Assembly: GCA_013322215.1 (NCBI GenBank)
Contig: JAAMEZ010000022.1
Coordinates: forward strand, 1-64,000
Origin: Martinezella rhizogenes
Lineage (GTDB): Bacteria; Pseudomonadota; Alphaproteobacteria; Rhizobiales; Rhizobiaceae
Length of the DNA stretch: 64,000 nucleotides
Direction: 5' to 3'
In this document: positions 9,119 to 18,656 of the stretch, piece after piece
Layout: each line of letters starts with the position of its first letter
Position numbering within the stretch: the first letter of the stretch is position 1
The notes under the pieces: model-generated
What the model saw: only the letters and a program-made list of their open reading frames with translations
Databases searched by the model: none
What the model was told of the DNA's origin: nothing
Program-made: the position numbers and the translations under genes

Positions 9119-9937
9119 ATGCAACAGGATGAACGCCGCACCCCGGCGATCGAGCTCATCAATGTCAGCCGCCGTTTCGTATCGCCGACCGGCAAGTCGT
9201 TGACCGCACTGCGCGATTTCAACATGACGGTCGAGCGCGGCGAATTCGTCGCCGTTGTAGGCCCGACGGGCTGCGGCAAGTCGACGACGCTCAATCTCGT
9301 TACCGGCCTTGCCAAGCCGAGCGCCGGCGAAGTCCGCCTGATGGGCGGCCCGGTCAACGGCATTGATCCGCGCGTCGGCTTCGCCTTCCAGACGGATGCG
9401 CTCTTTCCCTGGAAGAACGTCATCGAAAACGTCATGGCCGGTCCGCTGTTTCGCGGCAAGTCCAAGGCCGAGGCCGAAAAGATGGCCAAGGATTGGCTCG
9501 CCCGCGTCGGTCTTTCAAAATTCCTGCATCACTATCCGCATCAGCTCTCGGGCGGCATGCGAAAGCGCGTCTCGCTGGCGCAGACCTTCATCAACGAGCC
9601 GGAAATCCTGCTGATGGACGAGCCTTTCTCAGCGCTCGACGTGCAGACCCGCACGGTCATGCATGAAGAGCTCTTGAAGCTCTGGGCCGAACGCCAGGCG
9701 TCCGTCGTCTTCGTGACGCACGATCTCGAAGAAGCAGTGGCGCTTGCCGACAAGGTCTATGTGCTGACGGCCGGTCCGGCGACGGTGAAATCGGTCTACA
9801 CGATCGACCTGCCGCGCCCGCGCGTCGTCTCCGAGATCCGCTACGAGCAGAACTTCATCGATTATTGCAAGACGATCTGGGACGACCTTCGTGAAGAGGT
9901 CGAAACCAGCTATCGCCGTGCCGCGGAAGCGGCATAA
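9119..9937 (+). CDS. ABC transporter ATP-binding protein, NitT/TauT family
   Basis: Cytoplasmic ATPase of 272 aa. Walker A is GPTGCGKST at residues 48-56, the signature is LSGGMRKRVSLAQ near residue 143, Walker B is ILLMDEPFSALD, and the switch histidine is in FVTHDLEEAV. This is the SsuB/TauB/NrtD pattern. The ATG at 9119 is preferred to the in-frame GTG at 9083 because AGGA lies at proper spacing before it. The permease gene starts 13 bases after its stop. Confidence 0.95.
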   Translation: MQQDERRTPAIELINVSRRFVSPTGKSLTALRDFNMTVERGEFVAVVGPTGCGKSTTLNLVTGLAKPSAGEVRLMGGPVNGIDPRVGFAFQTDALFPWKNVIENVMAGPLFRGKSKAEAEKMAKDWLARVGLSKFLHHYPHQLSGGMRKRVSLAQTFINEPEILLMDEPFSALDVQTRTVMHEELLKLWAERQASVVFVTHDLEEAVALADKVYVLTAGPATVKSVYTIDLPRPRVVSEIRYEQNFIDYCKTIWDDLREEVETSYRRAAEAA

Positions 9938-9950
9938 GGGAGGATTGATC

Positions 9951-10832
9951 ATGGCAAACACAGCTCTCGAAGCAGGCAACGCCCCGATCTTCCGCGCCGG
10001 CACCTCGGATGCGGAAATCGAAGCCGCGGCCCTGAAGGCGCTCGCTCGCCGCAAATATGTCGTGGTGGCTTGGCAGATCGGCATTCTGCTCGCCATTATC
10101 GGCCTCTGGCAGCTCGCCTCGGACCTGCACTGGATCGACCCGTTCTTCTATTCGAGCCCGTATGGCATCGCCTTGCGCCTGTGGGAATGGGTTGTCGACG
10201 GCACGGAAAGCGGTTCGCTCTGGTATCATCTCGGCGTCACCATGGAAGAAGCGCTGATCGGCTTCATCATCGGTTCGGTCACCGGCGTTCTCGTCGGCGT
10301 CGCACTCGGCCGCAACAAGCTCGCTTCCGATATCCTGTCGATCTACATCAAGGCGATCAACTCGATCCCGCGCGTCGTTCTCGCGCCGATCTTCGTGATG
10401 ATCATGGGTCTCGGCCTGCCGTCCAAGGTGGCGCTTGCCTTCATCATGGTGTTCTTCGTCGTGTTCGCCAATGCCTTCCAGGGCGTTCGCGAAGCCGACC
10501 GCAACATGATCGCCAATGCCCGCATCCTCGGCGCCTCCAACTGGCAGGTGACCCGCAATGTCATCCTGCCGTCGGCAATGAGCTGGATTTTTGCAAGCCT
10601 GCACATCTCCTTCTCCTTCGCCATCATCGGCGCCATTGTCGGTGAGTTCGTCGGATCGCTGGCCGGTATCGGCTACCTGATCTCGATCGCCAAGGGTACC
10701 TACGATGCGGCCGGCCTCTATGCTGCTATCATCCTGGTGATGGTGGTGACGCTCGGCGCCGAATACGTGATGACGCTCATCGAGAACCGTATCACCCGCT
10801 GGCGTCCGCAGCAGAGCCTCGACACGCACTAA
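9951..10832 (+). CDS. ABC transporter permease, NitT/TauT family
   Basis: Inner-membrane subunit of 293 aa with an N-terminal cytoplasmic extension (about 40 residues) and six predicted helices. The EAA loop lies in the segment NAFQGVREADRNMIANARILGASNWQ, which contacts the ATPase. GGGAGGATTGATC before the ATG at 9951 gives a strong ribosome site. It is the last gene of the importer and is followed by a strong terminator. A single permease gene implies a homodimer. Confidence 0.94.
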   Translation: MANTALEAGNAPIFRAGTSDAEIEAAALKALARRKYVVVAWQIGILLAIIGLWQLASDLHWIDPFFYSSPYGIALRLWEWVVDGTESGSLWYHLGVTMEEALIGFIIGSVTGVLVGVALGRNKLASDILSIYIKAINSIPRVVLAPIFVMIMGLGLPSKVALAFIMVFFVVFANAFQGVREADRNMIANARILGASNWQVTRNVILPSAMSWIFASLHISFSFAIIGAIVGEFVGSLAGIGYLISIAKGTYDAAGLYAAIILVMVVTLGAEYVMTLIENRITRWRPQQSLDTH

Positions 10833-10864
10833 GCGTTGGTTTTCTGGTACCTCCCAAGGCCAGG

Positions 10865-10896
10865 GGCCGGGCATCTTGCCCGGCCTTTTTTGTTTT
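10865..10896 (+). terminator. Rho-independent terminator of the ABC importer operon
   Basis: A 9-base perfect stem (GGCCGGGCA/TGCCCGGCC), loop TCT, then TTTTTTGTTTT. It begins 32 bases after the permease stop. Confidence 0.92.
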
Positions 10897-10908
10897 ACGC
10901 AGGCGACT

Positions 10909-10934
10909 CCCTCTCCCCGCCTGCGGGGAGAGGG
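10909..10934. repeat. Dispersed GC-rich palindrome, short copy
   Basis: A perfect 12-base inverted repeat (CCCTCTCCCCGC/GCGGGGAGAGGG) with a 2-base loop. It shares its core with the palindromes at 18902-18953 and 23591-23628. It lies between the importer terminator and the converging histidine kinase gene, so it could act as an extra stop for both, but it is best seen as a member of a repeat family. Confidence 0.75.
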
Positions 10935-10990
10935 GACTATTCCGCGGTTGCCGCACTCGACAACCAAGGACTGCGATTTAACTTCACCGT

Positions 10991-12406
10991 TCAAACCGCC
11001 GGCAATCGCACGCTGACCAGCAGGCCGCCACCGGCCGTCTCGCCAAGCGTGACCGAGCCGCCGGCGCCGTCGACCACTTCGCGGACGATGGCAAGGCCGA
11101 GGCCGCTGCCTTCCGGCTCGGTGCCCATGATGCGATAGAAGCGTTCGAAGACCTGTGCGCGCTCGGCTTCCGGGATGCCGGGTCCGTTGTCCTCGACCCA
11201 TAGCAGAGCCGTATCGCCTTCCCGGCCGACGCCGACCGTCACACGACCGCCTGCCTGCGTGTAGCGGAGTGCGTTGTCGACGAGGTTGACCAGCATCTCG
11301 CGCAGCATGGTGCCGTCGCCTTCGATATGCACCGGCGTCTCATCGGCCTCCAGCCCGAGATCGATATTGCGGCGCAAGGCTTCCTCGGCCAGCGTTTCCA
11401 GCACCCGCCGGGCGGTTTCTGCAAGATCGATCGTGTCGTTGCGCGGCCGGCGGCTGCCGGGTTCGGCGCGCGAGAGCGTCAGGAGCTGACTGGCAAGCCG
11501 CGTGACCTGCCGCGTGCTGGAACGCAACGCCGTCAGCGCCTCGTCGCGCCTGATATTGTCGGTTTCGCGGGCGGCAAAGCTCGCCTGGGTCGAGATCAGA
11601 GCAAGCGGTGTACGCAGCTGGTGGGCGGCATTCGAGACGAAGCGGCGTTGCGCTGCCATCTGGTTCTGCACGCGCTCCATATGATCGTTGAGGGCGTGGA
11701 CAAGCGGCCGAAGTTCGTTCTGCACCATGTGAGGGTCCAGCGGATCGAGGCGCTGACGGCCGCGCTCGCGCACGGCGTCACGCAGGCGCAGCACCGGAGC
11801 GAGGCCGCGCTGCAGGCCGACGATGGTCACCAGGCCGGCAAGCAGGACAAGCGCGAGCTGCTTGGTGAAATCGGAAAGCCACAGCCTGCGGCGCATGGCA
11901 TATTGGCTATTGTGGGTGATGGCGACGGCGACGGAAATCGTGCCGTCTTGGTCGAGGCCGACCACCGGGTGGCTGAGCATGAGCACGCGGACACCGTCGG
12001 TCCGAAAGACCCGGTCTTCGCCGGTCAGGTCTCGCTTCGGCCGTGGCAGATCGGGAAAGCCGGCGATGAGGTTGCCCCAGGCAGTCACGACCTGGTAGAA
12101 GACGCGGTCGCCATAGCCGGTATCGAACATCTCCAAGGCCGCCGGCGGAATGTCGATCTGCACCGTGCCGCTGGCATCGACGCGCACGGCCTCGGCGATC
12201 ACGCGTGCCGAGGCAAGCAGGGTGTGATCGGTGACGAGATTGGCCGTCGCGTCGGCCGAACGGAAGCTCAGATAAAGGTTGATGCAGATCGCGCCGATCA
12301 GGGTCAGCACGACCCAGGCGAAGAGTTGCGCCCGCAGGCTTGTCGTCACCGCACCGACGGCGCGGCTCAGGATTCCCTTGGGTGGTGAAGCCTCATCATT
12401 GTGCAT
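10991..12406 (-). CDS. Two-component sensor histidine kinase, TctE-like
   Basis: Inner-membrane sensor of 471 aa. Residues about 25-48 and about 185-205 are membrane helices, framing a periplasmic domain of the 2CSK_N type. After a HAMP-like region comes the H-box FVSNAAHQLRTPL, then the N-box VNLVDNALRYT, and the ATP lid with DNGPGIP and GSGLGLAIV. The ATG at 12406 lies inside the last codons of the response regulator, an 11-base overlap, so the two are translated together. TctE relatives sense tricarboxylates, but the signal here is unknown. Confidence 0.92.
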   Translation of the reverse strand: MHNDEASPPKGILSRAVGAVTTSLRAQLFAWVVLTLIGAICINLYLSFRSADATANLVTDHTLLASARVIAEAVRVDASGTVQIDIPPAALEMFDTGYGDRVFYQVVTAWGNLIAGFPDLPRPKRDLTGEDRVFRTDGVRVLMLSHPVVGLDQDGTISVAVAITHNSQYAMRRRLWLSDFTKQLALVLLAGLVTIVGLQRGLAPVLRLRDAVRERGRQRLDPLDPHMVQNELRPLVHALNDHMERVQNQMAAQRRFVSNAAHQLRTPLALISTQASFAARETDNIRRDEALTALRSSTRQVTRLASQLLTLSRAEPGSRRPRNDTIDLAETARRVLETLAEEALRRNIDLGLEADETPVHIEGDGTMLREMLVNLVDNALRYTQAGGRVTVGVGREGDTALLWVEDNGPGIPEAERAQVFERFYRIMGTEPEGSGLGLAIVREVVDGAGGSVTLGETAGGGLLVSVRLPAV

Positions 12407-13064
12407 GGCGGAGGAGGTAGCCGAGGCCGCGCAGCGTCGCGATCTGCACGGTGCTGCCTTCGAGCTTCTTGCGGACGCGATGCACATAGATTTCGATGGC
12501 GCTGGTGTCGGCGAGATCGTCAAAGCCGAAGACGCTTTCCGAGAGCGTCGCCTTGGTGACGGTCGTGCCGGCCTTCATGACCAGATGTTCGAGTACGGCG
12601 TGCTCCCGCGGCGTCAGCGCCAGGGATTCGCCGGCCAGATAGAATTGTCTGGTGCCGCCATCGAATACTAGGTCGCCGACGGCGATCTCGGGGGCGGCGC
12701 GGTCGTGGCCGCGACGGACGGCCGCGCGGATGCGGGCTTCCAATTCGGCAATCTCGAAGGGTTTTGCCAGATAATCGTCGGCGCCGCTGTCGAGGCCGGC
12801 GACCCGACCATCGAGGCTGGCATTGGCGGTCAGGATGATAACGGGCACCTTGTTGCCGCTCTGGCGCAGGCGTTTCAGCAGCGTCAGCCCATCCATTTTC
12901 GGCAGCGACAGATCGAGGATGACGATGGCGTAGGCTGCGACTTTCAGCATGTGCTCGGCATCTTCGCCGTCATAGGCGATGTCGACGACATATTGCGCCT
13001 GACGCAGCGCCTTGCCGAGCCAGGACGCCAGTTCGCGGTTGTCTTCGACGATCAGGAGCCTCAT
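12396..13064 (-). CDS. OmpR-family response regulator, TctD-like
   Basis: DNA-binding regulator of 222 aa. The receiver domain has the acidic pair in VEDN, the phospho-acceptor Asp in VILDLSLPKMDG near residue 51, and the KPF lysine near 101. The C-terminal winged helix runs from about residue 125 to the end, with the recognition-helix region SAIEIYVHRVRKKLEG. The start MRLLIVEDN at 13064 is chosen over an upstream in-frame ATG because the family begins here. It is the first gene of the pair with the overlapping kinase. Confidence 0.93.
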   Translation of the reverse strand: MRLLIVEDNRELASWLGKALRQAQYVVDIAYDGEDAEHMLKVAAYAIVILDLSLPKMDGLTLLKRLRQSGNKVPVIILTANASLDGRVAGLDSGADDYLAKPFEIAELEARIRAAVRRGHDRAAPEIAVGDLVFDGGTRQFYLAGESLALTPREHAVLEHLVMKAGTTVTKATLSESVFGFDDLADTSAIEIYVHRVRKKLEGSTVQIATLRGLGYLLRHAQ

Positions 13065-13127
13065 GCAGCGACTATACAGCAAGTGTCGGATATGGCGAAC
13101 ATTTCCGGCGGTTTTCCAGCCAGGGCA

Positions 13128-14918
13128 TCATCGATTGGCGAGCCTTAGGCCCATCTCCCTGACCTCCCGCAGATAGACCTTGCGCGCATAGGGCGGGGTC
13201 AGATTGTGGTCGGCTTCGGGAATGATGGTGAGGCGTATGTCCGGAAAATGCTTCAGGCCGGCGCCGTTCTCTCCGAACTGGTCATGCAGATGATCGAGCC
13301 CGATATCATGGGCGCTGTAGATCAGGGACATGTCGACACCACGCTTGGCAAGCGTGCGGAAACCGCCCAGCACAGGTCCCTGCGCCGCGGCGAAGAAAGG
13401 AAAGGCGCTGAGCAGCTGGCGGCTTGCTCGCACTGCGCGTCGACCAAGCCCGGTCACCATGTTGCACAGGGCGCTTTTCGCATCGATCTGGCCACCGAAA
13501 AGCCGCTTCAGCGTTTCCATTTGCATGAGCTTTCGCCCGTAGGTCTCCAGCGACCGGGGAGCGAAGCGCAGGGCTTCGTCGACCGATCGGCTCTCATCCC
13601 AATGGAAGCTGTAGGGATTGACCGTGATAAGGCCATTGCAACGAGCGTCGCGTACCGCCGCCTGGAAGGCCAGATAGCCGCCGCTGCAGCGTCCCACCAC
13701 ATAGGCCGGCAGCAGGTCCTGTTTCTCCAGAAGATCCAGCGCCTCTGCGACATCCAGATGTTGTTCGCGGGAATAGAGCACCTGCTCGGGCGCGCCGGAA
13801 AGCGGCGGGCTGTCACCGACATTGGCCGTATCGAAACGCAGTGAGGCAATGCCGTCGCGGGCGAGCGCGCGCGCCATGCTGACCGACATTCGGCCCCAGC
13901 CGGCGCTTCTGTCATAGGCCGTTGTCAGGAGGAGCGCGGTTGCGCCCGTGCGGGCACCCTGCGGCTCGCAGAGAATGCCGAACAGACGGTTCCCCGCTCC
14001 AAAGCGCAGCGGCGTCTCGCGAAAGCCATCACCGATAAGGGGTTCATCGACCGGCGGGGTAAGATCGGCCGATGCGATTTCACCGGTTTCGGCGGCGACC
14101 GACTGCGCCCATTCGACTATTGTCCGGCCAGCCGCCGTCGGCATGGTGGCGATAGTTGGGTTCGAGACGAGATCGTCATAACCGTCGTAGGAAGCCTGCA
14201 TGACCTGGGGGCTGAGCGTTTCGAGGTGACGCGCGAAATCGTCGTCTCCCGGGCGGCCGGGACGCGTCAGCACCAGGCACTTCGGCGTGCCCAGTCGGTC
14301 AAGCGTCATGAGGTTCAGCTTCCTGACCGCATCGGCGGCGCTATCAGGCATGCGCAGGCTCGCGACGGTGACACCGTCGGTCTGACGCTGCGCTTCGGCA
14401 AGCCCCATGCCCTCGTCGATCATCTTCGACCAGACGGTCAGCTCGCGCAGGTAGGCGCGGCCGGAGACGACGGGTGCGAGAAAGGCGATGCCGTCGATGC
14501 CGGCAAGCCGTTCGGCGAGCGTGGCGGCGATGGTCCCGCCGAGGCCCTGGCTGACGAGGATCAACCGTTCGCAGCCGGAAAGCTTCTTCAGCTTTGCGGC
14601 TGCCGCGAGAGCGGTTTCATGCCACGGCTCCAGACCTTTGCCTTCATCGGTCAGGTCGAGAGCATCGCCGGTGCCGGCATAATCGAAGCGAAGGCTGGCG
14701 ACGCCGATATCGGCGAGATCTTCCGCCAGAATCCGCCAGAACTTGCGCACGCACATTTCCTCGAAGCCCCAGGGGCTGAGAAACAGGACGGCGGTGCCGC
14801 GTGAAGGTGCCATGGCCGATGTAAACAGGCCGACCGTTCCGGCGAAGGTTACCGGGGTCGCTGCCGATCTTAGCCGCCTTCCTTTGTCTTTTTCTTCGGC
14901 GGCTCCCCAACCAGCCAT
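13128..14918 (-). CDS. Two-domain alpha/beta hydrolase of a polysaccharide locus
   Basis: A 596-aa protein made of two alpha/beta-hydrolase units in tandem (about residues 25-280 and 310-596). The start at 14918 follows GAGGAG and lies 11 bases after the stop of the flippase gene, so the two are cotranscribed. In the second unit the nucleophile elbow is G-R-C-S-G with Cys411 in place of the usual serine; a late Asp (SAHD) and His (EADHN) complete a possible triad. In the first unit the elbow reads S-Q-G-L-G, with Gly125 at the nucleophile position, so that half is probably not catalytic. Neighbours suggest a role in acyl or other ester trimming of a surface glycan or lipid-linked intermediate. 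Confidence 0.8.
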   Translation of the reverse strand: MAGWGAAEEKDKGRRLRSAATPVTFAGTVGLFTSAMAPSRGTAVLFLSPWGFEEMCVRKFWRILAEDLADIGVASLRFDYAGTGDALDLTDEGKGLEPWHETALAAAAKLKKLSGCERLILVSQGLGGTIAATLAERLAGIDGIAFLAPVVSGRAYLRELTVWSKMIDEGMGLAEAQRQTDGVTVASLRMPDSAADAVRKLNLMTLDRLGTPKCLVLTRPGRPGDDDFARHLETLSPQVMQASYDGYDDLVSNPTIATMPTAAGRTIVEWAQSVAAETGEIASADLTPPVDEPLIGDGFRETPLRFGAGNRLFGILCEPQGARTGATALLLTTAYDRSAGWGRMSVSMARALARDGIASLRFDTANVGDSPPLSGAPEQVLYSREQHLDVAEALDLLEKQDLLPAYVVGRCSGGYLAFQAAVRDARCNGLITVNPYSFHWDESRSVDEALRFAPRSLETYGRKLMQMETLKRLFGGQIDAKSALCNMVTGLGRRAVRASRQLLSAFPFFAAAQGPVLGGFRTLAKRGVDMSLIYSAHDIGLDHLHDQFGENGAGLKHFPDIRLTIIPEADHNLTPPYARKVYLREVREMGLRLANR

Positions 14919-14929
14919 GCTTAGTCTCC

Positions 14930-16444
14930 TCACATTCGGCGTGGGGCCAATAGGGCCAGAGCCTGAGTGGCAATCGGATTGATACGTGCAGGCAATCGCG
15001 TCGCGATCTTCTGCATGACCTCGATATCTTCGGCTGGAACGGCTTTCAGCATTCTGAGCGCAATGCCATAGGCCAGCGCGCCGGCGATGATGGCGCCTAT
15101 GAGACCTGCGACACCGGTCAGCGCCTGAACGAAACCATAGGCTGCAACCGCACACAGAATGGCAGCAACCGTGACTTTTGCAAGGTTGATGAGCATACCG
15201 CGCGTCGATCCTTCGAATTCCATGCGGCGTACCGTCATCAGGCACAGGGCGACAAAGGCGAGCAGGCGGACCAGCGCCGCACCCTCGCCTCCGTAAAAGG
15301 GTACGGCGATGACGCAGCCGATGACCATGATGACGCTGGCGACGACGCCAATGACAGTGCGTTCGCGCACGCGATCGAGCGAATAGAGATACTGCGTGCA
15401 GATCTGCATGAAGACATAGGGTACGGCAGTCAGGGACAGGAGCGCCACCATGCCGCCGCTCGGCGCAAAGGCCGGGCCGAAGATCGTCACGACAAGCTCC
15501 GGCGAGATGGCTGCCAGGCCGAAGCTCATCGGCAGGGTGATATAGGCAATGCTGCGCGCCACACCGGCAAAGACCTCGACCGGCAGCTTGTCCGATTCCC
15601 GCGCGTGCATCTGTTCGGAATAATAGGGCAGGAGGCTGCCGCTTAATTGTACCGGCAGCTGCAGAGCCAGGTTGGCGAGCGACAGGCCGACGGCGTAAAA
15701 GCCGACGGCTTCGATCCCCCAGTAACGCTGCAGGAACAAAAGCTCGATGCGGTTGAGGAAGACGGAACTGTTGATGAGCTCGATCGAGAGAATGAGCGAT
15801 GAACTGATCAGAGCTGAAAGGCCGACGCCGCAGCTGTTCTTGCGGGCGATTGCAATCCTGAGCGTCGCGATGAACATCGGCAGCTGGCCGATCGCGTAGC
15901 CGGCAAGCGCACCGCTGACGCCGAAGAAAATCGCGCCGAAGAGGACGGTAACGAGCTGCAGCGCCGAACTTATCACCGTGATGCGCAGGAACGCGCCGAC
16001 TTGCTGCTCGCCGATCAGATAGTTCTTGCTGTAGGCACCGAGCGACTGAAGAACGAAGAACACGCCTGTTATGGCAACGACTGCGGACGCATCGCCGGCC
16101 CAATGCAATCGTTCCGTATCCCAATAATAGGCGGCATAGCCGAGAAGCAGAATCCCGGTTGCGAGGATCGTCGGCTGCAGAAGATAAGCGGCAAAGCCCA
16201 ATCGTTCTTCAGTAGAATAGCCGTTCCCCTTCAGCTGGGGCAGAATGCGCAGCAGGGTGACGCCGGCGCCAAGCTCGGCGATCAGCGCGCCCGTCGTCGT
16301 TAGCCACAGGGAAAAGGCGATGATGCCGTTGGCCTCCGGGCCGAGCAGGCGTGCCGCGATGATCGAACATGCAAAGCCGGTCGCAAGCAGGGTCAATCCC
16401 GCCGCTGCATTCAGAACCGAATTTGCCATTATGCTCTTCGTCAT
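14930..16444 (-). CDS. Polysaccharide flippase (Wzx/MATE-like, oligosaccharide flippase family)
   Basis: Integral membrane protein of 504 aa with about 12-14 helices, starting with the family's ANSVLNAAAGL helix and followed by RLLGPEANGIIAF, a typical PST/Wzx motif. It should move a lipid-linked sugar repeat from the cytoplasmic to the periplasmic face. The start is either 16444 (MTKSIMANS) or the internal ATG at 16429; both have modest ribosome sites. It heads the operon with the two-domain hydrolase and is divergent from the glycosyltransferase at 16633. Confidence 0.88.
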   Translation of the reverse strand: MTKSIMANSVLNAAAGLTLLATGFACSIIAARLLGPEANGIIAFSLWLTTTGALIAELGAGVTLLRILPQLKGNGYSTEERLGFAAYLLQPTILATGILLLGYAAYYWDTERLHWAGDASAVVAITGVFFVLQSLGAYSKNYLIGEQQVGAFLRITVISSALQLVTVLFGAIFFGVSGALAGYAIGQLPMFIATLRIAIARKNSCGVGLSALISSSLILSIELINSSVFLNRIELLFLQRYWGIEAVGFYAVGLSLANLALQLPVQLSGSLLPYYSEQMHARESDKLPVEVFAGVARSIAYITLPMSFGLAAISPELVVTIFGPAFAPSGGMVALLSLTAVPYVFMQICTQYLYSLDRVRERTVIGVVASVIMVIGCVIAVPFYGGEGAALVRLLAFVALCLMTVRRMEFEGSTRGMLINLAKVTVAAILCAVAAYGFVQALTGVAGLIGAIIAGALAYGIALRMLKAVPAEDIEVMQKIATRLPARINPIATQALALLAPRRM

Positions 16445-16632
16445 GAAGACTGACCGTTCCTCAAATTGCCGGAACCTATTGCACATGTCCGGCTCTTCGT
16501 GGGGATAGCGTCAGCTCTATTTCATATGCCTTAATATTTAGGGTTTAATGCTGCGCTAAGTTCATTTTTTACTTCGGCTAATATTCTTTCTCTCTGATAT
16601 TGGCTGCCTCGGGGCTTGTGCGGAGGGTTTTA

Positions 16633-17487
16633 GTGTTCAGCCTCATCGTCTGCACCGTCGATCGGTTCGACCAGCTGGAGCGGCTTTTCCGTTCGCTGGC
16701 CGGGCAACGTCACCGGGATTTCGAAGTGATCGTCGTCGATCAGAACACCGACGACCGCCTGCGCGCGCTGATCGACGGCTTTTCCTCGTCCTTCCTCATT
16801 CGCCACATCCGCTCGCCGAAGGGGCTTTCACGGGCGCGCAACAACGGCATGGCGGTCGCGGAGGGCGACTATGTCTGCTTTCCCGACGATGACTGCTGGT
16901 ACGAGGCCGATACGCTTTCGACGGCGGCGACTTTGTTTACCGATCACCCTGACCTTGCGATTGTCACCGGCCGCACGCTCGATGCCGAAGGCCTGGCCTC
17001 CGTCAGCCCGACGGGCGAGGCGCGGCTTGCGCTGACGCGGTGGAATTATCTGAAGTGCGGCAACTCGAATGGCATCTTCGTGCGCCGCGCGGCTTTGGCC
17101 GATATCGGCGGCTTCGACGAGGATCTCGGCGTCGGTTCGGAATCACCGTTCCAGAGTGGCGAAGAGGCGGATTTCCTGCTGCGGGCGCTTGCGGCCGGCA
17201 GGCAAGCGATGTTCTTTCCCGAACTCATCGTCCATCACGATCAGGTCACCAGCGAATACGGGCCGCGGCAGGTGGAGCGGGCGCGCAAATATGGGCGCGG
17301 CTTCGGCGCGCTGATGCGCAAGCAGGCATTTCCCGCATACTATGTCGGCTACCGATTGTTTCGCCCGGTCGCTGGCTGGCTGGCGGCGCTGGCGCGTTTC
17401 AACCTCGATGCGGCCCGCTACAAGCGCGCTTGGCTGATAGGTATTCTGGAAGGCTATGCCACCTGGCCGCGCTGGCGCAGAAGCTGA
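16633..17487 (+). CDS. Family 2 glycosyltransferase
   Basis: Cytoplasmic GT-A enzyme of 284 aa that transfers a sugar from a nucleotide donor. The GTG at 16633 is chosen because GGAGGG sits 7 bases before it, whereas the upstream TTG has none. Key features are the N-terminal SLIVCTVDRFDQLERLF, VDQNTDD, the acceptor-side GLSRARNNGM, the metal-binding FPDDDCW (DxD), and the later GEEADFLLRAL (ED-type catalytic base). Its 3' end overlaps the converging GT4 gene by 34 bases. It probably adds a sugar to the polymer exported by the neighbouring flippase. Confidence 0.9.
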   Translation: MFSLIVCTVDRFDQLERLFRSLAGQRHRDFEVIVVDQNTDDRLRALIDGFSSSFLIRHIRSPKGLSRARNNGMAVAEGDYVCFPDDDCWYEADTLSTAATLFTDHPDLAIVTGRTLDAEGLASVSPTGEARLALTRWNYLKCGNSNGIFVRRAALADIGGFDEDLGVGSESPFQSGEEADFLLRALAAGRQAMFFPELIVHHDQVTSEYGPRQVERARKYGRGFGALMRKQAFPAYYVGYRLFRPVAGWLAALARFNLDAARYKRAWLIGILEGYATWPRWRRS

Positions 17488-18656
17488 GGCGACTTGCCCT
17501 TCGGCGTCAGCGTCTCGGCATAGACTTCCATGTAGCGCTGGGCCACTTCGTCCCAGGCATAGGCGCGGGCATCGCGCAGCAGTTCCTGCCGCAGGCTCAT
17601 GTCGTCGGCAAGAAGGCGCTCGAAGGCTGCGGTTAGCGTATCGGCGGCGGCTTCCGGATCGGAAAAATCCGAAAGCATCAGGGCAGGATGGGTTTCAGCC
17701 ATCGCCTTATAGGCTTCGTTGGCGTTCAGCACCGGCAGCAGGCCGGCACTCATTGCTTCGATCGCCACCAGGCCGAAGCCTTCATATTCCGAGGCCGAGG
17801 CGAAGAGCGAGGCGCGGGCGATGATGTTGCGGATCGAGCCATCGTCGATCGACACATGCAGCGCAACATTGTGCTCCAGGCCGCGCGCCGCGATTTCCTT
17901 TTCCAGCATCGGCCGGTCGAGATCCGATGCGGCACCGATAATGTCGAGATGCCAGTCGGCATGGCGGGCCGCCAGCACTTTCATGGCATCGAGCAGATGG
18001 TCGAGCCGTTTGTTGACCGAGAAGCGGCCGATGGTGACGACGCGGCGGCGGGCTTCCAAGGCCGCGCAATTGGAAAACTTGCCGACGTCAGCGCCGTTTT
18101 CGATCAGATGGACGCGGCTTTCGGCAATCTGCCCAAAGAGCCGCGCGTCGGACTGGCTGCAACAGATGAGAGAGGCATAGCCGAGTGCGGAAAGCCGCGT
18201 TGCCGTGTTGAACCAGACCTTCTTGATGGCGGCATATTTCTGCGTGTGGAAGAAGCCGCCATGGGTGGTGGCGACCATCGGCCGCCCGTGCATCAGCTTG
18301 CCCCAGGCCAGCGCATCGAAGAAGAAATCGACGGCGTGGACATGAACGAGGTCGGCATCGGCCAGATGGCGGAAGACTTTTGGTGCCAGCGGATAGCGGC
18401 TGGAGCCGGACCAGGGAATGCGCACGATCTCGATGCCGTCGATGGTTTCGTGCTCCGCGAGTTCGCGACCTGGATCGGAAAACAGGCTGTTGCAAGTGAC
18501 GACACGCACGCGATAGCCGCGGGCGACCAGCTGACGGCAGAGATTGGCAACGACGTCTTCCAAGCCGCCCTTGTTCGGCAGGAACTGGCGCACGACATGC
18601 ACGATCAGCGGCCCGGTCTGCTTGTTTGCCTGATTATCCGCAACAGCCGATGTCAT
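17454..18656 (-). CDS. Family 4 glycosyltransferase (group 1)
   Basis: A 400-aa GT-B enzyme. The N-terminal half has FLPNKGGLEDVV, the glycine-rich acceptor loop; the C-terminal half starts around RRVVTIGRFSVNKRLDHLL and contains the donor-site motif SASEYEGFGLVAIEAMSAG with its E-x7-E pair. GAAGGTGG precedes the ATG at 18656. The gene ends inside the last 34 bases of the converging GT2 gene. It fits lipopolysaccharide or exopolysaccharide assembly; sugar and linkage cannot be read from sequence. Confidence 0.92.
   Translation of the reverse strand: MTSAVADNQANKQTGPLIVHVVRQFLPNKGGLEDVVANLCRQLVARGYRVRVVTCNSLFSDPGRELAEHETIDGIEIVRIPWSGSSRYPLAPKVFRHLADADLVHVHAVDFFFDALAWGKLMHGRPMVATTHGGFFHTQKYAAIKKVWFNTATRLSALGYASLICCSQSDARLFGQIAESRVHLIENGADVGKFSNCAALEARRRVVTIGRFSVNKRLDHLLDAMKVLAARHADWHLDIIGAASDLDRPMLEKEIAARGLEHNVALHVSIDDGSIRNIIARASLFASASEYEGFGLVAIEAMSAGLLPVLNANEAYKAMAETHPALMLSDFSDPEAAADTLTAAFERLLADDMSLRQELLRDARAYAWDEVAQRYMEVYAETLTPKGKSPQLLRQRGQVA

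Noticed and set aside
14919..16124. N-terminal extension of the two-domain hydrolase to about 998 aa
   Set aside because: The extension overlaps the flippase in another frame and is composed of Arg/Cys-rich nonsense; the start at 14918 has a GAGGAG site.
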